Assembly (NCBI GenBank): GCA_037074705.1
Contig: CM073593.1
Location: forward strand, 64,149,501-64,213,500
Reading direction: 5' to 3'
DNA length: 64,000 bases
DNA from: Zhengitettix transpicula
Taxonomy: Eukaryota; Arthropoda; Insecta; Orthoptera; Tetrigidae
The position numbers were made by a program, and so were the translations under genes. Numbering within the stretch: the first letter of the stretch is position 1; each line of letters starts with the position of its first letter. Below the pieces are notes generated by a model. That model saw only the letters and a program-made list of their open reading frames with translations. It did not search any database and was not told the origin of the DNA. Positions 1 to 10,700 of the stretch are shown here, one piece after another.

Positions 1-251
1 TTCAGTAAAAACAACGTATTGAAGGTTCTCACTTCACTTGACTGGCCAGTCTACAGTAACAGCTGCATTACAATAACAAACTGGTGCAATTAATATGCTA
101 GCTTGTAATAAAAATGGAATACAAAGTTTTACGTATCACAAATTTTATATTTACTGTGAATACTTTTTTTGAATCAAATTTTTACATTTGTCTGTAATAG
201 AAGGGTACTTGTTTCAAGCCTTATATTTATATATTTCTTATATTTTTTCAG
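1..251 (+). other. last intron of the ERLEC1-like gene (3' part)
   Basis: AT-rich DNA with stops in all frames. It ends in a T-rich polypyrimidine tract and a CAG acceptor at 249-251, directly before the in-phase exon. I see no exon or RNA gene in it. Confidence 0.6.
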
Positions 252-470
252 GTTAAACTAAAATGTTTGGAGAATGGAGCAAGTCTTGGATCTGTAGCTT
301 TGTTTTTGTTGGAACCTAATGTGTGTGAATATATACTTGGTGTAGAATCACCATTTATTTGTGATATTTTATCTCAAGTTGATGAGAATGGCTTAATAGA
401 ATTATCAGATGAATCAACTGATGAAGTAAATGTCTCCTCAGAAGATGGTACAGTACAAATTGATGATTGA
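252..470 (+). CDS. ERLEC1: ERLEC1-like ER lectin, last coding exon (3' partial)
   Basis: The exon opens after a T-rich tract ending in CAG at 251, in phase 0, and encodes 72 residues plus TGA. It begins VKLKCLENG and carries the segment LLEPNVCEYILGVESPFIC. This is the end of a mannose-6-phosphate-receptor-homology (MRH) domain: paired cysteines surround a C-E-Y core, whose Glu and Tyr belong to the Q-R-E-Y sugar-binding set of the family. The following DENGLI matches the DENGLL near the C-terminus of vertebrate ERLEC1/XTP3-B as I remember it. This protein has an acidic extension of about 27 residues after it. ERLEC1 is an ER-lumenal lectin of ER-associated degradation, working with SEL1L/HRD1. 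OS-9 and glucosidase II beta share the fold but fit the tail less well. Upstream exons lie outside the window. Confidence 0.82.
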   Translation, partial: VKLKCLENGASLGSVALFLLEPNVCEYILGVESPFICDILSQVDENGLIELSDESTDEVNVSSEDGTVQIDD

Positions 471-590
471 AAGACTGTTATCATGTAGCCATACATTATG
501 ATGCACCATCAACTGTTTTATTTGGAACACATGAGATTTTATGTGATTTCTGTGGAATCTAGGAAAAAAATAAAATGATTAAATACCACT
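471..590 (+). promoter_or_regulatory. ERLEC1-like 3' UTR with poly(A) signal
   Basis: About 100 bases of non-coding sequence follow the TGA, then AATAAA at 569-574. A cleavage site around 585-595 is likely. No second canonical hexamer is as close to the stop codon. Confidence 0.6.
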
Positions 591-1010
591 TTGTAAATAA
601 TTATACATTTTAAATGTACATAATGTATATAAATATAGTCGTATAATTTGGTAAATTTGTAATAATTTAAAATGTTTCTTATATGCACTATTACAATATT
701 TGTTATATACATTTGCCTGGATTACAAACACTCTTAATTTTTAAATTTATTGCAATTTTATTCATTTATATTATTCAATTTGTGATGTTTGGCAAATGAT
801 ACCATTAACAATTATTTAATAGCCAAGATATTAGTGGAATATTTTAATTTTAAAAAACTGTGTTGGTTCTAAAAAGAGGGTTAAAAAATTAATAAATTGT
901 TATGCAATTAAATACCAACAGTTGCGTTGTAACATTTACTCAAAACTAAGAGGGTATGTTTTTTAAGCTTATAACTTATAGATATTGAAATGTAATATTT
1001 AGGCTGACAC
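591..1010. other. intergenic AT-rich DNA, nothing recognised
   Basis: Very AT-rich sequence with only short open frames and no recognisable repeat. An extended 3' UTR could run into it. Confidence 0.4.
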
Positions 1011-1014
1011 AAGT

Positions 1015-1300
1015 TATCATGCCAAGCCAAGATGCCCCACAAAATAAGCAGTCATTGCCTTGCATCACAAAGGTCCTGGATTAGAATACCAAAGAGGGCA
1101 TGGATGTTTTATGTGTATCTTATTTTCAATATAAATAACCAATTCCAGAGTTCCTTCTACCATATTCACATGGTAGAGTATAGCATTAGGGTTTGCTGCT
1201 CTCATTGTCATAATGGTAAACTACCATGATAATATTTTCCCAGGAATAGGAAAAAGATTCTCCATGGGGAACTTTCCTCAAAACCAGTCAGAGCACTGAT
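1015..1300 (+). repeat. old tRNA-derived SINE copy
   Basis: Around 1058-1115 the sequence CCTTGCATCACAAAGGTCC, a B-box-like GGATTAGAATACC and GGGCATGGATGTTTT aligns with the heads of cleaner SINE copies near 59.46 kb (+) and 23.6 kb (-). Those have CCTCGCATC, GGTTCGAATCC and ATGGATGTTT in the same order. The B box is decayed, so this is an old fossil. The downstream boundary is uncertain. Confidence 0.5.
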
Positions 1301-1310
1301 ATCTAAGATG

Positions 1311-1975
1311 AACAATATTTTAAATAAAAATTTATAAATTCTATTTAATATAAATGAACTGTTAACACAAATTGCTGCAGTTTTATTAAAACAAAATTGT
1401 TCAGTGTGCTTCTGGTTTGGAGATACAGAGTCTACATGTGGTGCTTTATACGTATTGTTCTGTTTGATACTGGGTTGGAAACTACAAAAACTCTATTGAA
1501 TAGCATTTAAAAATGCAAACTCTTCTAACAAATATTAATTAGCATTTCTGGTTGGTGGTTAAAATGTTAATCTAAAATATTGTTGACATGATCTATACTT
1601 TTGAAGTTTTGTGGTTTATAAATAATGTATTATATAATTTTATAAGATTTTTTTTTTATCTTGAAGTGATTGATATGTCATGTTTCTCCAACCTTTGGAG
1701 TTACTTTCATGTTTAACAAGTGCTTGGTGAGTACCATTATACCCTACGCCTTCTCAAAACAGCTTTTCATTAAATTTATTTTTAAACTTTTTATCAGCAT
1801 TTGACGTGTACTCTACTTAATACTTTAAACCCTAGAAACTTGAAAATTAAATTGACTTTACAAATGCATGAACAAGTACAACAGGGGCTATATTATAATG
1901 AAATGGAATGCTGGCAAAATGAAGATCAACTGTGACGTTTGTGCAATTGTGACAGTCTCGCAGATCTCGAGTATT
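1311..1975. other. intergenic DNA, nothing recognised
   Basis: AT-rich sequence with no open frame of note and no recognisable repeat. Confidence 0.35.
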
Positions 1976-1979
1976 TAAT

Positions 1980-2075
1980 CACCTGACGAAAGTAACAAGA
2001 ATTGCAGAAACGTGTGGTATTTTATCACTTGAATTTTGCTGTTATTTTGTGATTTATTTAGCTCATCAGTACACT
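1980..2075 (+). repeat. Penelope-like element tail, single arm, hammerhead-like core
   Basis: Contains CACCTGACGAAAGTAACAAG, then GCAGAAACGTGTGGTATTTT. The same landmark string (CTGACGAAAG, ACAAG, AGAAACGTGTGGTATTTAT) ends the element remnants at 14.5, 22.4, 25.9 and 32.2 kb. One of these (21.9-22.5 kb) retains Penelope-type coding sequence. CTGACGA at 1983-1989 and GAAAC at 2007-2011 match the two conserved strands of a hammerhead core. Confidence 0.5.
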
Positions 2076-2079
2076 TTAA

Positions 2080-3640
2080 ACACATATGTATTACATTTCA
2101 ATCAATGAAATGCTCAATACTGACTGTAATATAATAATGTAGTGGGACACTGTGGAGCTATTGTTATTGGAGGTTTACTCAGTAGGAGACAAATTTAACT
2201 ATAAACACTGTAGTCACTGCTGTCTAAGCTTGTTAATTAGCCGAATGCACATTGAGTTACTATGCTACACAATTTTGAGCAAAATATTGTAATGAATTAA
2301 TTGATTGATATAATTAATTGAATTGCCCCATTTTGTGGAAGCCAAAAATGTTACGAATAAATTGAAGCTTATAATTAATAAAATTTTAACAAAATATTAT
2401 TTACTTAATGTTACATTAATTTGCCCTACGTTGGCACGCCGAAATTTAATTTAACAAACAAATATTTTATTTATAATTTGTTGGGTTTTCTAAATAAAAC
2501 AACCTTTATAAGACAATTTACTTTATTGAATATAAATTTACGACACTTGCTCGGTGGTTAAATACATTAAATCTCAAAGTTTAGCAACTTGAAAACTTCT
2601 CTCAGGGTCGTTTACTTGGGCTTGATAAGTAAAGAAAATCAAAGAATTTATAAATTAAGTAATTAACAATCCAAAAACAAAAATGAGACGAACGAAATCT
2701 GACGAATACCTTTAACTATCTTTAACAAACTTAATTAATTTGGTTTCTACTTACGAAATGTCCTGCTGGTACCAGACTTAGTTTCGGGGCTAAAAGGCCA
2801 TGAATCACAGATTCTACACTTGATGGTCAAACACACGGTCGTAGTTATTGGATTTTCCTCCGGGAACTGGATATGCTGCACCTCCGGGTCATCAGCCAGA
2901 CACATTGTTACTCAACGTTTTATGTGGAAAATGTTGATTTCGGTACGCGTATGAATCTGAATGTGGCGCTAAATATTTGATTCTGCTTTGCGGTTGTTTT
3001 ACAATGTATCTCTCTGTCCAGACTTTATACTTGGATTTTAAAACTTATAACTCTCTCGGTTGAATTTTAAACTTGGGCCACGCTGTTCGCCACACTCGAA
3101 ATTTTGACTTTTTCTCCCTCCTACGATTTTAGACAGACTGGCCTCAGAAAGCTCTCGCAGCCCGCAAACAAAGACCGCCGACACCTTGTTGTCTTTGAAA
3201 ATGGGTACCGCTAAACAATTCAATTATTTAAATAATTACTGGCCTCTAATTAGTATTACAATATATTAACAGATTTGCATTAATTATTTCTAGGCGATAC
3301 CTATCTATAATAATACCAACGTAGTAAACAATACACATCTCTCATTTCGCCAAGTGTTTTAATAAACACCTTGATACAGACAAAAACCACATTAATAATA
3401 TGTGATAACTGAAAAGAAGGGGAATTCCTTATTCTATCTTCTGTGTAATCAACTTTCGCAAGCTACCATATGGCGATCGCTTTCCTAAACATTGGTATTC
3501 CTATTCCTAAAGAATGATCAAACTGACATTTGGTTGTTTTACAGGGTGGTCCAGTAGCACAGTAATAAAGTGTCCCGAATTCGACTACAATGCTTGCCGC
3601 CGTTTCAGTAAAGCCTTGGGCGATTTATTGCACTCGACAC
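2080..3640. other. intergenic block, unidentified
   Basis: AT-rich at 2080-2560. It is more balanced at 2750-3230, where a 61-codon minus-strand frame (3038-3223) shows no recognisable motif. Decayed transposon sequence or the COPE upstream region are both possible. Confidence 0.3.
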
Positions 3641-3654
3641 GCTTATAGCATGTG

Positions 3655-3740
3655 ATGGAAGCAGATAAGAAACTATACCATGTGGTATTTATGTCATCAC
3701 TTATTTTGTCTGTATTTGGCTATCGTTCTTATTATCATAC
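3655..3740 (+). repeat. possible Penelope-like tail fragment
   Basis: The words AAGAAACTATACCATGTGG, TATTTATG and TTTTGTCTGTATTTGGCTATC follow in the order seen at the 3' ends of the 14.5, 22.4 and 32.2 kb PLE remnants. The hammerhead-like strand is not clear here, so this is a weaker call. Confidence 0.35.
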
Positions 3741-4598
3741 CGTCATATTCTTATAGCTGGAATGCTAAATTATAAATCTCCCAGGTCCAAATTTGGGGAA
3801 TTTTATTGATATGTTAAATAATTTTGACAAGTTACCAGCTATCTGTTGAGACCCTGAATGTCTGGTTTTAATTTTTGATAATAATATACAATGTACAAGC
3901 ACAATAGATCCGTAAACGTCGCGTATTCTAAAATTTGATATACAATTATAACCCACTGCTTTCTTAAACTGTGAATTGTTATCAAGATTTTCCCGAATAA
4001 TTTTATTTTTTCTACATTTGTGACTATTAATCCTTAACTGAGGGTATACAATCTCCCCAGTCTATTTCTAAGCCACGCAAAACGAAATATACTATTCATA
4101 TATTATCGCTACCCTGTGCACCTTTCCCTCGCATATTCACTTCTTATAGTAAAATAAAATCTGTAATTCCGTAAGGCGCTACTGAAACAGCAAGCATTGT
4201 CTCCTTTTTGAGGACTTGCAGGATCTCCGCGCGACTACTCTACATTAGTTTCCGCTTACTTTCATTCTTGTGGTGTACTCTTGGGGCCGTGTTTTCTATT
4301 CCAAATCACCTATTCAGTGTTTCTTTTCGTCTATAGATGAAATTACAATAAGACATGTTCCATGTCACTCAACCATTTAAATAGACACCATTGCAGAATT
4401 TTTTCAAGAAAAAGAGACGCAATGCGTTTATAAATATGACACTATGACGAAAAAGTTTTTAATTGATTATTAATAATAGATATCAATACTTAATGTAATA
4501 ATGTACAACAGTTCTTTCTGATATTGTAAAAATTGTCTGGTGATGCTAGGTATGCGACTACTAAGGGGTTGAAAAATTCCATGAATCTTATGAATTTA
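3741..4598. other. DNA upstream of COPE, promoter not localised
   Basis: Non-coding DNA containing a somewhat GC-richer patch at 4190-4330 that could lie near the COPE promoter. I cannot define a TATA box or a transcription start. Confidence 0.3.
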
Positions 4599-4638
4599 CC
4601 AAAGATATATATAAACATATGTTTATATATATCTTTGG
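4599..4638. repeat. 40-bp perfect palindrome upstream of COPE
   Basis: An 18-base arm (CCAAAGATATATATAAAC) is followed by ATAT and the exact reverse complement. GAATTTACC occurs on both sides, ending at 4600 and again at 4638-4646, overlapping the palindrome ends. That looks like a short target duplication around a small insertion. The structure lies 65 bp before the COPE ATG, in its promoter or 5' UTR. Confidence 0.85.
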
Positions 4639-4703
4639 AATTTACCGTATTCTTATGATCTTTGTATAAGAAGAAAATATAGTTTTTTTGTAGATTTTTA
4701 AAA

Positions 4704-4802
4704 ATGGCTAACCAAGGAGAGGTAGATGAACTGTTTGATATAAGAAACGCCTTTTACATTGGAAACTATCAACAGTGTATAAATGAAGCACAAAGAATTA
4801 AG
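4704..4802 (+). CDS. COPE: COPE exon 1 (residues 1-33)
   Basis: ATG at 4704 sits in the context AAAAATGG. The exon encodes [20 protein letters not shown] and on to QRIK, ending in phase 0 before GTAAGT. It carries the first helix of the TPR-like solenoid. Intron 1 is 317 bp. Confidence 0.95.
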
Positions 4803-7800
4803 GTAAGTGTTGTCGTTGTTTCATAGAGCTAAGTAATTTTTCTACTTGTATTTGAGGTTATGGAATTGACAGTACACGTCATCTGACATAGTAAGATATA
4901 AACAGTTTTAGAAAACAATGTTAAAGAGCAAAGTAAACGTTCATAATAAATTTATGTTTTATTATTTATCATAAACCGGTTACTTTTGATGACAGTTCTA
5001 CTTTTCCCGCTTGAAATATGTATTTCTTTTAACTAAATTCCCAAAATGAGTATATGCAGAAATTGTGGACAATTAGGAAACGCCAATATTTCTATGAAAT
5101 TATCATTTTTTTTTTTCAGTTGTCTAATCCAGATTTAAAGATAGAACGAGACTCATACCTTTATAAAGCATACTTGGCACAAAATAAGTTTCGTGTTCTC
5201 ATCGATGAAATAAATTCATCCAGCCCAACTGAACTACAGCCACTCAAATTATTGGCAACATATTTAAGTAGCACACCTGGAAATAGGTAATTATTTGCAA
5301 TTAAATGTTATATTACATAATTTTAAAACTACTTAAAGCCACTTTAGCCAAATTAAGTTTTTAACACTATTGTGGTTTATGTTTAAATGCTGAATTTTTA
5401 TAATGTGAAGAGTAATTCATTTAAATGTACAAGTATGAACGGATAATTGAATAAATGAGATAAAATGTTGATATCTTCTGCAGTAATTCCTTAATAAATA
5501 TATATAAACCATTAAATCTGAATTGTGATTCAGAAATGTGATATAACATTGTCTACAAGCACATGTTACATTTATGGAAATTTTGTGGTCAGTTATTCAC
5601 ATATTAATGAAGTTTCTTTTGTTACAGGGAAAGTATTGTTGCAAAATTAGATCAGCAATGCTTGGAAAATTCTGAAAAACATAATAATTTTATCTCTTCA
5701 GCTGCAACAATCTACGACATAGAAGAAAATTATGAGGCCGCTTTGAAAATATTGAATGAAGCTGATTCTTTAGAGTGGTTTGTTTGAAATTTTATTAAAA
5801 AAAATATGTTTATAAAATTAAAAAAAAACTATGAATTTAAAATAAAAATTACCAAATTTATTTATCTTGAAATGTTAGCTTATGATTTTTGCTTATTTAT
5901 ATTTAAATATAATAATATATTTATTATTCTACTCTTCTTGCCGTGTAAACACACTGGTTTTGGTTGCACTAGTTTATATTTGTTTTCTATTACTCACCAT
6001 TTTCAGTTGTGTCAAACATTTTGCTTTTTGTGATTGATGAATAACTCAGCATTAACAGATGTTGATTTAGCTATTTTAATTTTTTGGAATTATTTTTTTT
6101 CAAAGGACCTTTTATTACAATACTTGTATTGCAGTTTTTTAATGTACTTTTTAATTAATGGATAAAATATTGGAACTGGAAGAGTTTGATTCTTCCTTGT
6201 GACAGTTACATCACCACTAAGCAGAAAGTGATTATGACACATTCTTACACGTAACATGCACTATTCCAGATTTTTTTAGAGTAATAACCTACATGAGGGT
6301 AATACATGAGGTGGCAACTCTCCTTTAATAGCATAGGAAGGGATTTGGAAGGGTAGAGGAAGGTAGTCAAGGGTTAACTAGGGCCACCAGGCTATGGTTT
6401 AAGGATCCTACCCGGCAATTCACCCTAGAAAAACCTGCATCAGGTAGGTCGGGATGTTCCTTTAATTTAATACTCAAAAACCTTGTCTCAACTGCAAGAA
6501 GATTTTGATCAAGATGATTTTTCTAGGGTTTTAGGTGTTATATGAAGGAAACATCCTCTGGACTAGTGCCTGTTCTGTGTATGAATGTGATGTCATCACT
6601 TCTTGCTGGGTGATCCTTAAGCCAACTAAATGCACGATTAATATTGGACATTTAATCTACTTGTCCAGTCATGACTCGAAAAATTTCACAGAGTCCCTCA
6701 ATTTCAGAGAGGCTTAATAATTCATAACTCGCTTCACTGTCCATATAAATTATGCTTACATCATCCTTGGTTTGAGTTTCACACTGGTGCTCTGTTTCCG
6801 GAAAAAAACAACGATTTGACAATTGTACTTGCTAAATGAAGGTTGTGATGTCATGGAGTGGTAGAAGGAGACAGAGAATGCAATGGGGTGGGGTTTGGCA
6901 AAAGAGTGGGAATGATGTGGCACTTTAGCCAAAATAGTTTGCCGAAAAGTTCAATATAATGTGGTGTTCTGAGGGAAATGTAAATGAGGAATGAGAATTC
7001 TGCAAGATTATTTCTGAAAACATTTCTATTTTTATTTCATTGTCATTTAATATAACCTTTCTTTTTGCAATTTTCAGTTTGGCAATCAAACTTCAAATTT
7101 ATTTGAGGATGAATCGAGTTGATTTAGCCCTGAAAGAATTGAAACAAATGCAAGAAAAAGATGACGATGCGACTTTGACACAATTGGCTCAAGCTTGGGT
7201 GAACATAGCAATGGTACTTCCAAAATGATGAAATACATATCTGATAAAATTCATTATAATGAACAATTTCCGTATCTTTTAATCAGTTCATTTAGTATTG
7301 TCCCTTCTTTGCAACAGTGAGAAATTTTTGTTACAGTTTTTGTATGCTTTATTTTCACAGTTTTGTTAATATTTATTAATGATACATATAAAGCCATTGT
7401 GCAGAGTAGAAAAGACTTGAATGGAAACTATTGTAGTTTTCCCCATACTTGGTACGGTGTAATTGAGTTTTCCAAAATACGTCTCAAATTCCTCTTTAAT
7501 AGATGGTATTATACTATTGTTTCAATAGTTATTAAAAATGCCCTTGAACAAAGATGGTACTTTAGCACATGGAATGAATTAGATGTTATTAATTAATATT
7601 ACAAACAGTTCAAGTTTTTGGAGGTACTTACCTTTCTCTCCAGGAGATAGTTGTGTATCTTGTGATGGCTGACAACACTCTGTGATTGACCAGTATGAGG
7701 TGCACAAATATCGCTTGGATGAGGAGGGTAGCGTCTCGAAAAATTTGAACTGCTTTCTGTCCATCATGGCAACATTGCCTCACAATTTCAGGTAAGCTAT

Positions 7801-8753
7801 TGACTCACTGTCTCATACAAATTATTTTGACAATGTCACATCATTCTTTCTTTATAGATATATGCGAATGTTATTGATTTGATTTATCATTCTTACACAA
7901 TTGTGAGGTATAATTCTATATTGATGTATTATTGAATTTCAAGCCTTCCTGTTATAACAAAATATTTCCATTTTTTGAAGATTAGATAAAAATGTGGTTG
8001 TCATCTGAAACATCAGATTAAGGTTAATGTTAAACAGGAAATAACTTAGGAAGCACTGTTGAGAAAAAATTGAAAACTCCACTATGACTTGTACTGTCTG
8101 TATTTATATTTAAATAATTTATTATTACATATACTATTCTTTACTTAAGGGTGGAGACAAGCTTCAGGAAGCTTATTACATATTTCAAGAGATGTGTGAC
8201 AAGTATATTGCTACACCATTGTTATTAAATGGCCAAGCAGTTTGCTTCATTGCCCAAGGAAAGTTTGAAGAAGCAGAAAGTGCCTTGCAAGATGCTATTG
8301 ATAAAGATAGTAACTATGCTGAAACACTGATCAATATGACAGGAGTGCTGAATTCTATGAATAAATCAGAAGAAGTAAGTAAATGAGTAATTTAATAAGT
8401 AATAATAAGTAAGTAATTTAAATAATGAGTGCTTCTGTTAACATTTCTAGAACCTTACAACTGTTAATTAAAGTAATTTTTGATTTGAATAGTATTGTTC
8501 TTTGTGGATATATTTGTAGTTAAAAACATACTAATAATTTTTTTATATATAATTCCAATAGACAGTTCTAGGGTAGGCTATACTGTATGTATTGTATGCA
8601 AACATGTATATGTGTATCTTATTTTTGCAGGTGCATAATAGATACCTAACACAGCTGAAAGATTCACATCCATACCATCCATATGTTAAAGATATTCTTA
8701 AAATGGAATCTGAGTTTGATCGCTTGTCGTTAAAGTACAAACCAAATGATTAA
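4704..8753 (+). CDS. COPE: coatomer subunit epsilon (epsilon-COP), complete, six exons
   Basis: Join 4704-4802, 5120-5286, 5628-5777, 7078-7213, 8150-8374 and 8631-8753: 900 nt, 299 residues plus TAA. Every intron is GT-AG and the frame is kept throughout. The protein is close to the usual length (human about 308) and keeps family hallmarks: a [23 protein letters not shown]-terminus, DSLEC at the exon 3/4 junction, [37 protein letters not shown] and [12 protein letters not shown] near the end. Epsilon-COP is a TPR-like alpha-solenoid in the alpha/beta'/epsilon part of the COPI coat, which drives Golgi-to-ER and intra-Golgi vesicle traffic. The start ATG opens the family N-terminus. The gene looks intact and functional. 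Confidence 0.96.
5120..5286 (+). CDS. COPE: COPE exon 2 (residues 34-89)
   Basis: It follows a long T tract and CAG, encodes [20 protein letters not shown] and on to TPGN, and leaves two bases (AG) of an Arg codon before GTAATT. Intron 2 is 341 bp. Confidence 0.95.
5628..5777 (+). CDS. COPE: COPE exon 3 (residues 89-139)
   Basis: Its first G completes the Arg codon. It encodes [10 protein letters not shown] and on to NEADSLE plus TG of a Cys codon, before a GTTTGT donor. An alternative GT three bases earlier would not join exon 4 to give the conserved DSLEC. Confidence 0.92.
6269..6450 (-). repeat. dispersed repeat family A, copy 1 (in COPE intron 3)
   Basis: On the + strand it begins with a T run, then CTACATGAGGG, CTTTAATAGCATAGGAAGGG, GGGTTAACTAGGG, AAGGATCCTACCCGGC and ACCTGCATCAGGTAGG. 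These landmarks recur in order at 15.4, 34.4-34.8 (opposite strand), 57.5 (opposite strand) and 58.3-58.7 kb. If the A/T run is a 3' tail, this copy is inserted antisense to COPE. It lacks the 5' part of the repeat. The rest of intron 3 (5778-7077) shows nothing recognisable. Confidence 0.75.
7078..7213 (+). CDS. COPE: COPE exon 4 (residues 139-184)
   Basis: It follows TTTTCAG, and its T completes the Cys codon. It encodes [20 protein letters not shown] and on to [14 protein letters not shown], ending in phase 0 before GTACTT. Confidence 0.95.
7632..7767 (-). other. possible antisense exon inside COPE intron 4
   Basis: On the minus strand an open frame starting [20 protein letters not shown] runs about 45 codons to a strong donor match (AAAG, then GTAAGT; donor bases at 7626-7631). 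It includes a Cys- and Gln-rich patch I do not recognise. The rest of the 936-bp intron shows nothing. It may be chance or a fragment of an old element. Confidence 0.2.
8150..8374 (+). CDS. COPE: COPE exon 5 (residues 185-259)
   Basis: The acceptor is a weak TTACTTAAG. It encodes [20 protein letters not shown], then [20 protein letters not shown] (a TPR-like repeat) and [15 protein letters not shown]. It ends in phase 0 before GTAAGT. Confidence 0.96.
8631..8753 (+). CDS. COPE: COPE exon 6 (residues 260-299 and stop)
   Basis: It follows ATTTTTGCAG, encodes [20 protein letters not shown] and on to [12 protein letters not shown], then TAA at 8751. Intron 5 is 256 bp. Confidence 0.96.
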   Translation: MHNRYLTQLKDSHPYHPYVKDILKMESEFDRLSLKYKPND

Positions 8754-8794
8754 GAAAAAATATATGAAATGTGTGTAAAATTTGTAACAGAGTA

Positions 8795-8800
8795 AATAAA
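8795..8800 (+). promoter_or_regulatory. COPE poly(A) signal
   Basis: AATAAA lies 41 bases after the stop codon, implying a short 3' UTR of about 60-70 bases. Confidence 0.7.
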
Positions 8801-8819
8801 AACAAATCTCCTTACAAAG

Positions 8820-9460
8820 TATTTCTATTTTATTGAATATATTATTTCTAAAGTGGGACTTTTAAGAAATTGATTCTATAACTTTTCTCTAAACATTGTT
8901 CTTTAAGTCAGGTAATGGATTTGAAGTTACCTTCTATTAATAAATTTTTATCAAGTGTATGATAGAATTCATATTTAGGCCAATGGAGACAGGCTCAGGA
9001 CATGCCCCAGGCGGCAATTTTTCATGGTGGTAGAATTTCAGAATTTCTGTAAATTTTGGACTAAAATACCTAAATAAATGGGCAATCCTGGATCGCTGAA
9101 ACTCACACAACTCTACTGATTTTTGTAAAGTCTAATTACATTATAGTGTAGGTGTGCAAAATATGTTATTAAAAATTAATTTTCATGTTTTGGCATTTGT
9201 GGCAAATTTATGTTATGTACAAATTTCTTCCATGTATTTATGGGTATTAACACACATGGTCAGCATTTTAACATAAACCATCATTTCCTGGTAACAACTT
9301 TTGTTTGTTTCTTTGACTTTCTGAAGAAAGCTTATCGTTTATGTGCACAATGAATCCGAATTGCCCAAAAATCTCTATTAACTGCAATGTATATAACAAA
9401 AGTTTTACATACAGATTGTAGGAAATAGATAAAATTATGATGTCTTTTTAGAGAAAATAA
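8820..9460. other. downstream flank of COPE, nothing recognised
   Basis: AT-rich non-coding DNA. A more complex patch at 8980-9130 has no recognised identity. Confidence 0.35.
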
Positions 9461-9467
9461 CAAACTT

Positions 9468-9650
9468 AATATATTGTTCTCGGAGCTCAACCGGGTTTTG
9501 CATAATTGTTGCACGCAATGTTTCGACGACTGAAAGCTCTGTCGTCATCTTCTAGTCTTCGCCTAGAAGATGACGACAGAGCTTTTAGTCGTCAAAACAT
9601 TGCGTTCAACAATTATGCAAAACCCGGTTGAGCTCCGAGAACAATATATT
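9468..9650. mobile_element. foldback of two inverted PLE-type tails
   Basis: Two 88-base arms (9468-9555 and 9563-9650) are inverted copies with about three mismatches and a 7-base loop, so the pair could snap into a long hairpin. Each arm reads EDDDRAF(S)RQNIA, then NNYAKPG, in one frame, a phrase I associate with 3' ends of insect PLE-type elements. An ATGACGAC...GTCGTCGAAAC hairpin occupies the arm. The likely origin is inverted joining of two element ends. The arrangement is certain, the family assignment less so. Confidence 0.7.
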
Positions 9651-10635
9651 GAACAACTGCACCGGGAAAGGCTTCAATCTTAAATAACAAACTGTTTGGA
9701 AGGTAACAACTTATGGCCAGTGGTGGTGCAGTTAAACTCCTATAATATGTATAAGTGGCTTATTTGATGTCTTTATTATTGATAGTGAGCAATTTGTTGT
9801 ACTGTAGATGTTTGGCATTAACAAACAAATTTAAAATAATTCACAATGTAAATATCAACATATGAAAATTTTATAAATTGCATTCACGAAACTTATGGAG
9901 TAGAAATTTGAATTAAATGTCTAACAGCTAACAAAAATAAAATGGCAAGTATTGAAGGTAAAGTATTTGTGAATAAAATCATTGAAGGGAGTCTAGGTTG
10001 AAGTTTACAAAAGTAATCTTTAAGATTTATTCATTCAATGTATTAGAAGAAAGTCAATGTAGACAATTTTCTCAGAACTACAGTGATAGTATTATCAATA
10101 CTCTGCAGCAAATATTCTGACTTGTAACATGCTACATTAAATTAGCAAAGGATGATAATGCATGACATAATGACGAAGAAATTACTGTACGACATTTATT
10201 AAAATGCCATAAGTCATTTTAGTTTGTGGAGATACTGTACAATGGAGGAAAATAGAACCTATTTCATAGAAATGCAGAGATTTCAAACAAATTGGATTCT
10301 GGTGTATCTGTACGAAAAACCATTAGCTAAATATAAAAATTTTCCTTATATAAAAGTGAGGTATGCTTTTACTTTAGTATTTTATAATGTAGATTATAAG
10401 TTGTTATATTTGACTCAATAAAATATAATACTTTTATTTAAATAAAACCAATTTAGTCTTCATTTATTCAGTGTCTTATAATCAAAACACTTAATTTTTA
10501 TTTAAGAATGAAGCCTTCGAAAATAAGGTCGTCATATTCTATATACAATCAAATTTGTGTACACTATAGATATAGTTTTTTTTTATTTGTGTAGAACAAT
10601 AAAATTTGATATTGGAATATGTATATCAGTTATCA
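9651..10635. other. AT-rich DNA, nothing recognised
   Basis: No repeat or gene signature. The 65-codon frame at 10224-10421 has no motif. Confidence 0.35.
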
Positions 10636-10639
10636 GAAT

Positions 10640-10700
10640 GGAATAGTGTTGACCAGACCAGGAATCTAACCCGTGTCCTCCCGCTTAGGAGGAGTATTTT
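10640..10700 (-). repeat. tRNA-like SINE head fragment (family 2)
   Basis: The reverse complement holds CTAAGCGGGAGGACACGGG, then TTAGATTCCTGGTCTGGTC. It matches the SINE heads at 42.05 kb (CTAAGCGTGAGACCCGGGTT) and 46.95 kb. The B box is mutated (GGTTAGATTCC) and there is no acceptor stem, so it is not a tRNA gene. Confidence 0.6.

Noticed and set aside
2340..3240. Solo LTR beginning TGTTACG
   Set aside because: No matching CA end, target duplication or primer-binding site could be found.
7622..7660. U1 snRNA-like start (ACTTACCT then GGAGATA)
   Set aside because: Only two short words match, with wrong spacing, and the rest of U1 is absent. The ACTTACCT is better read as a minus-strand splice donor.
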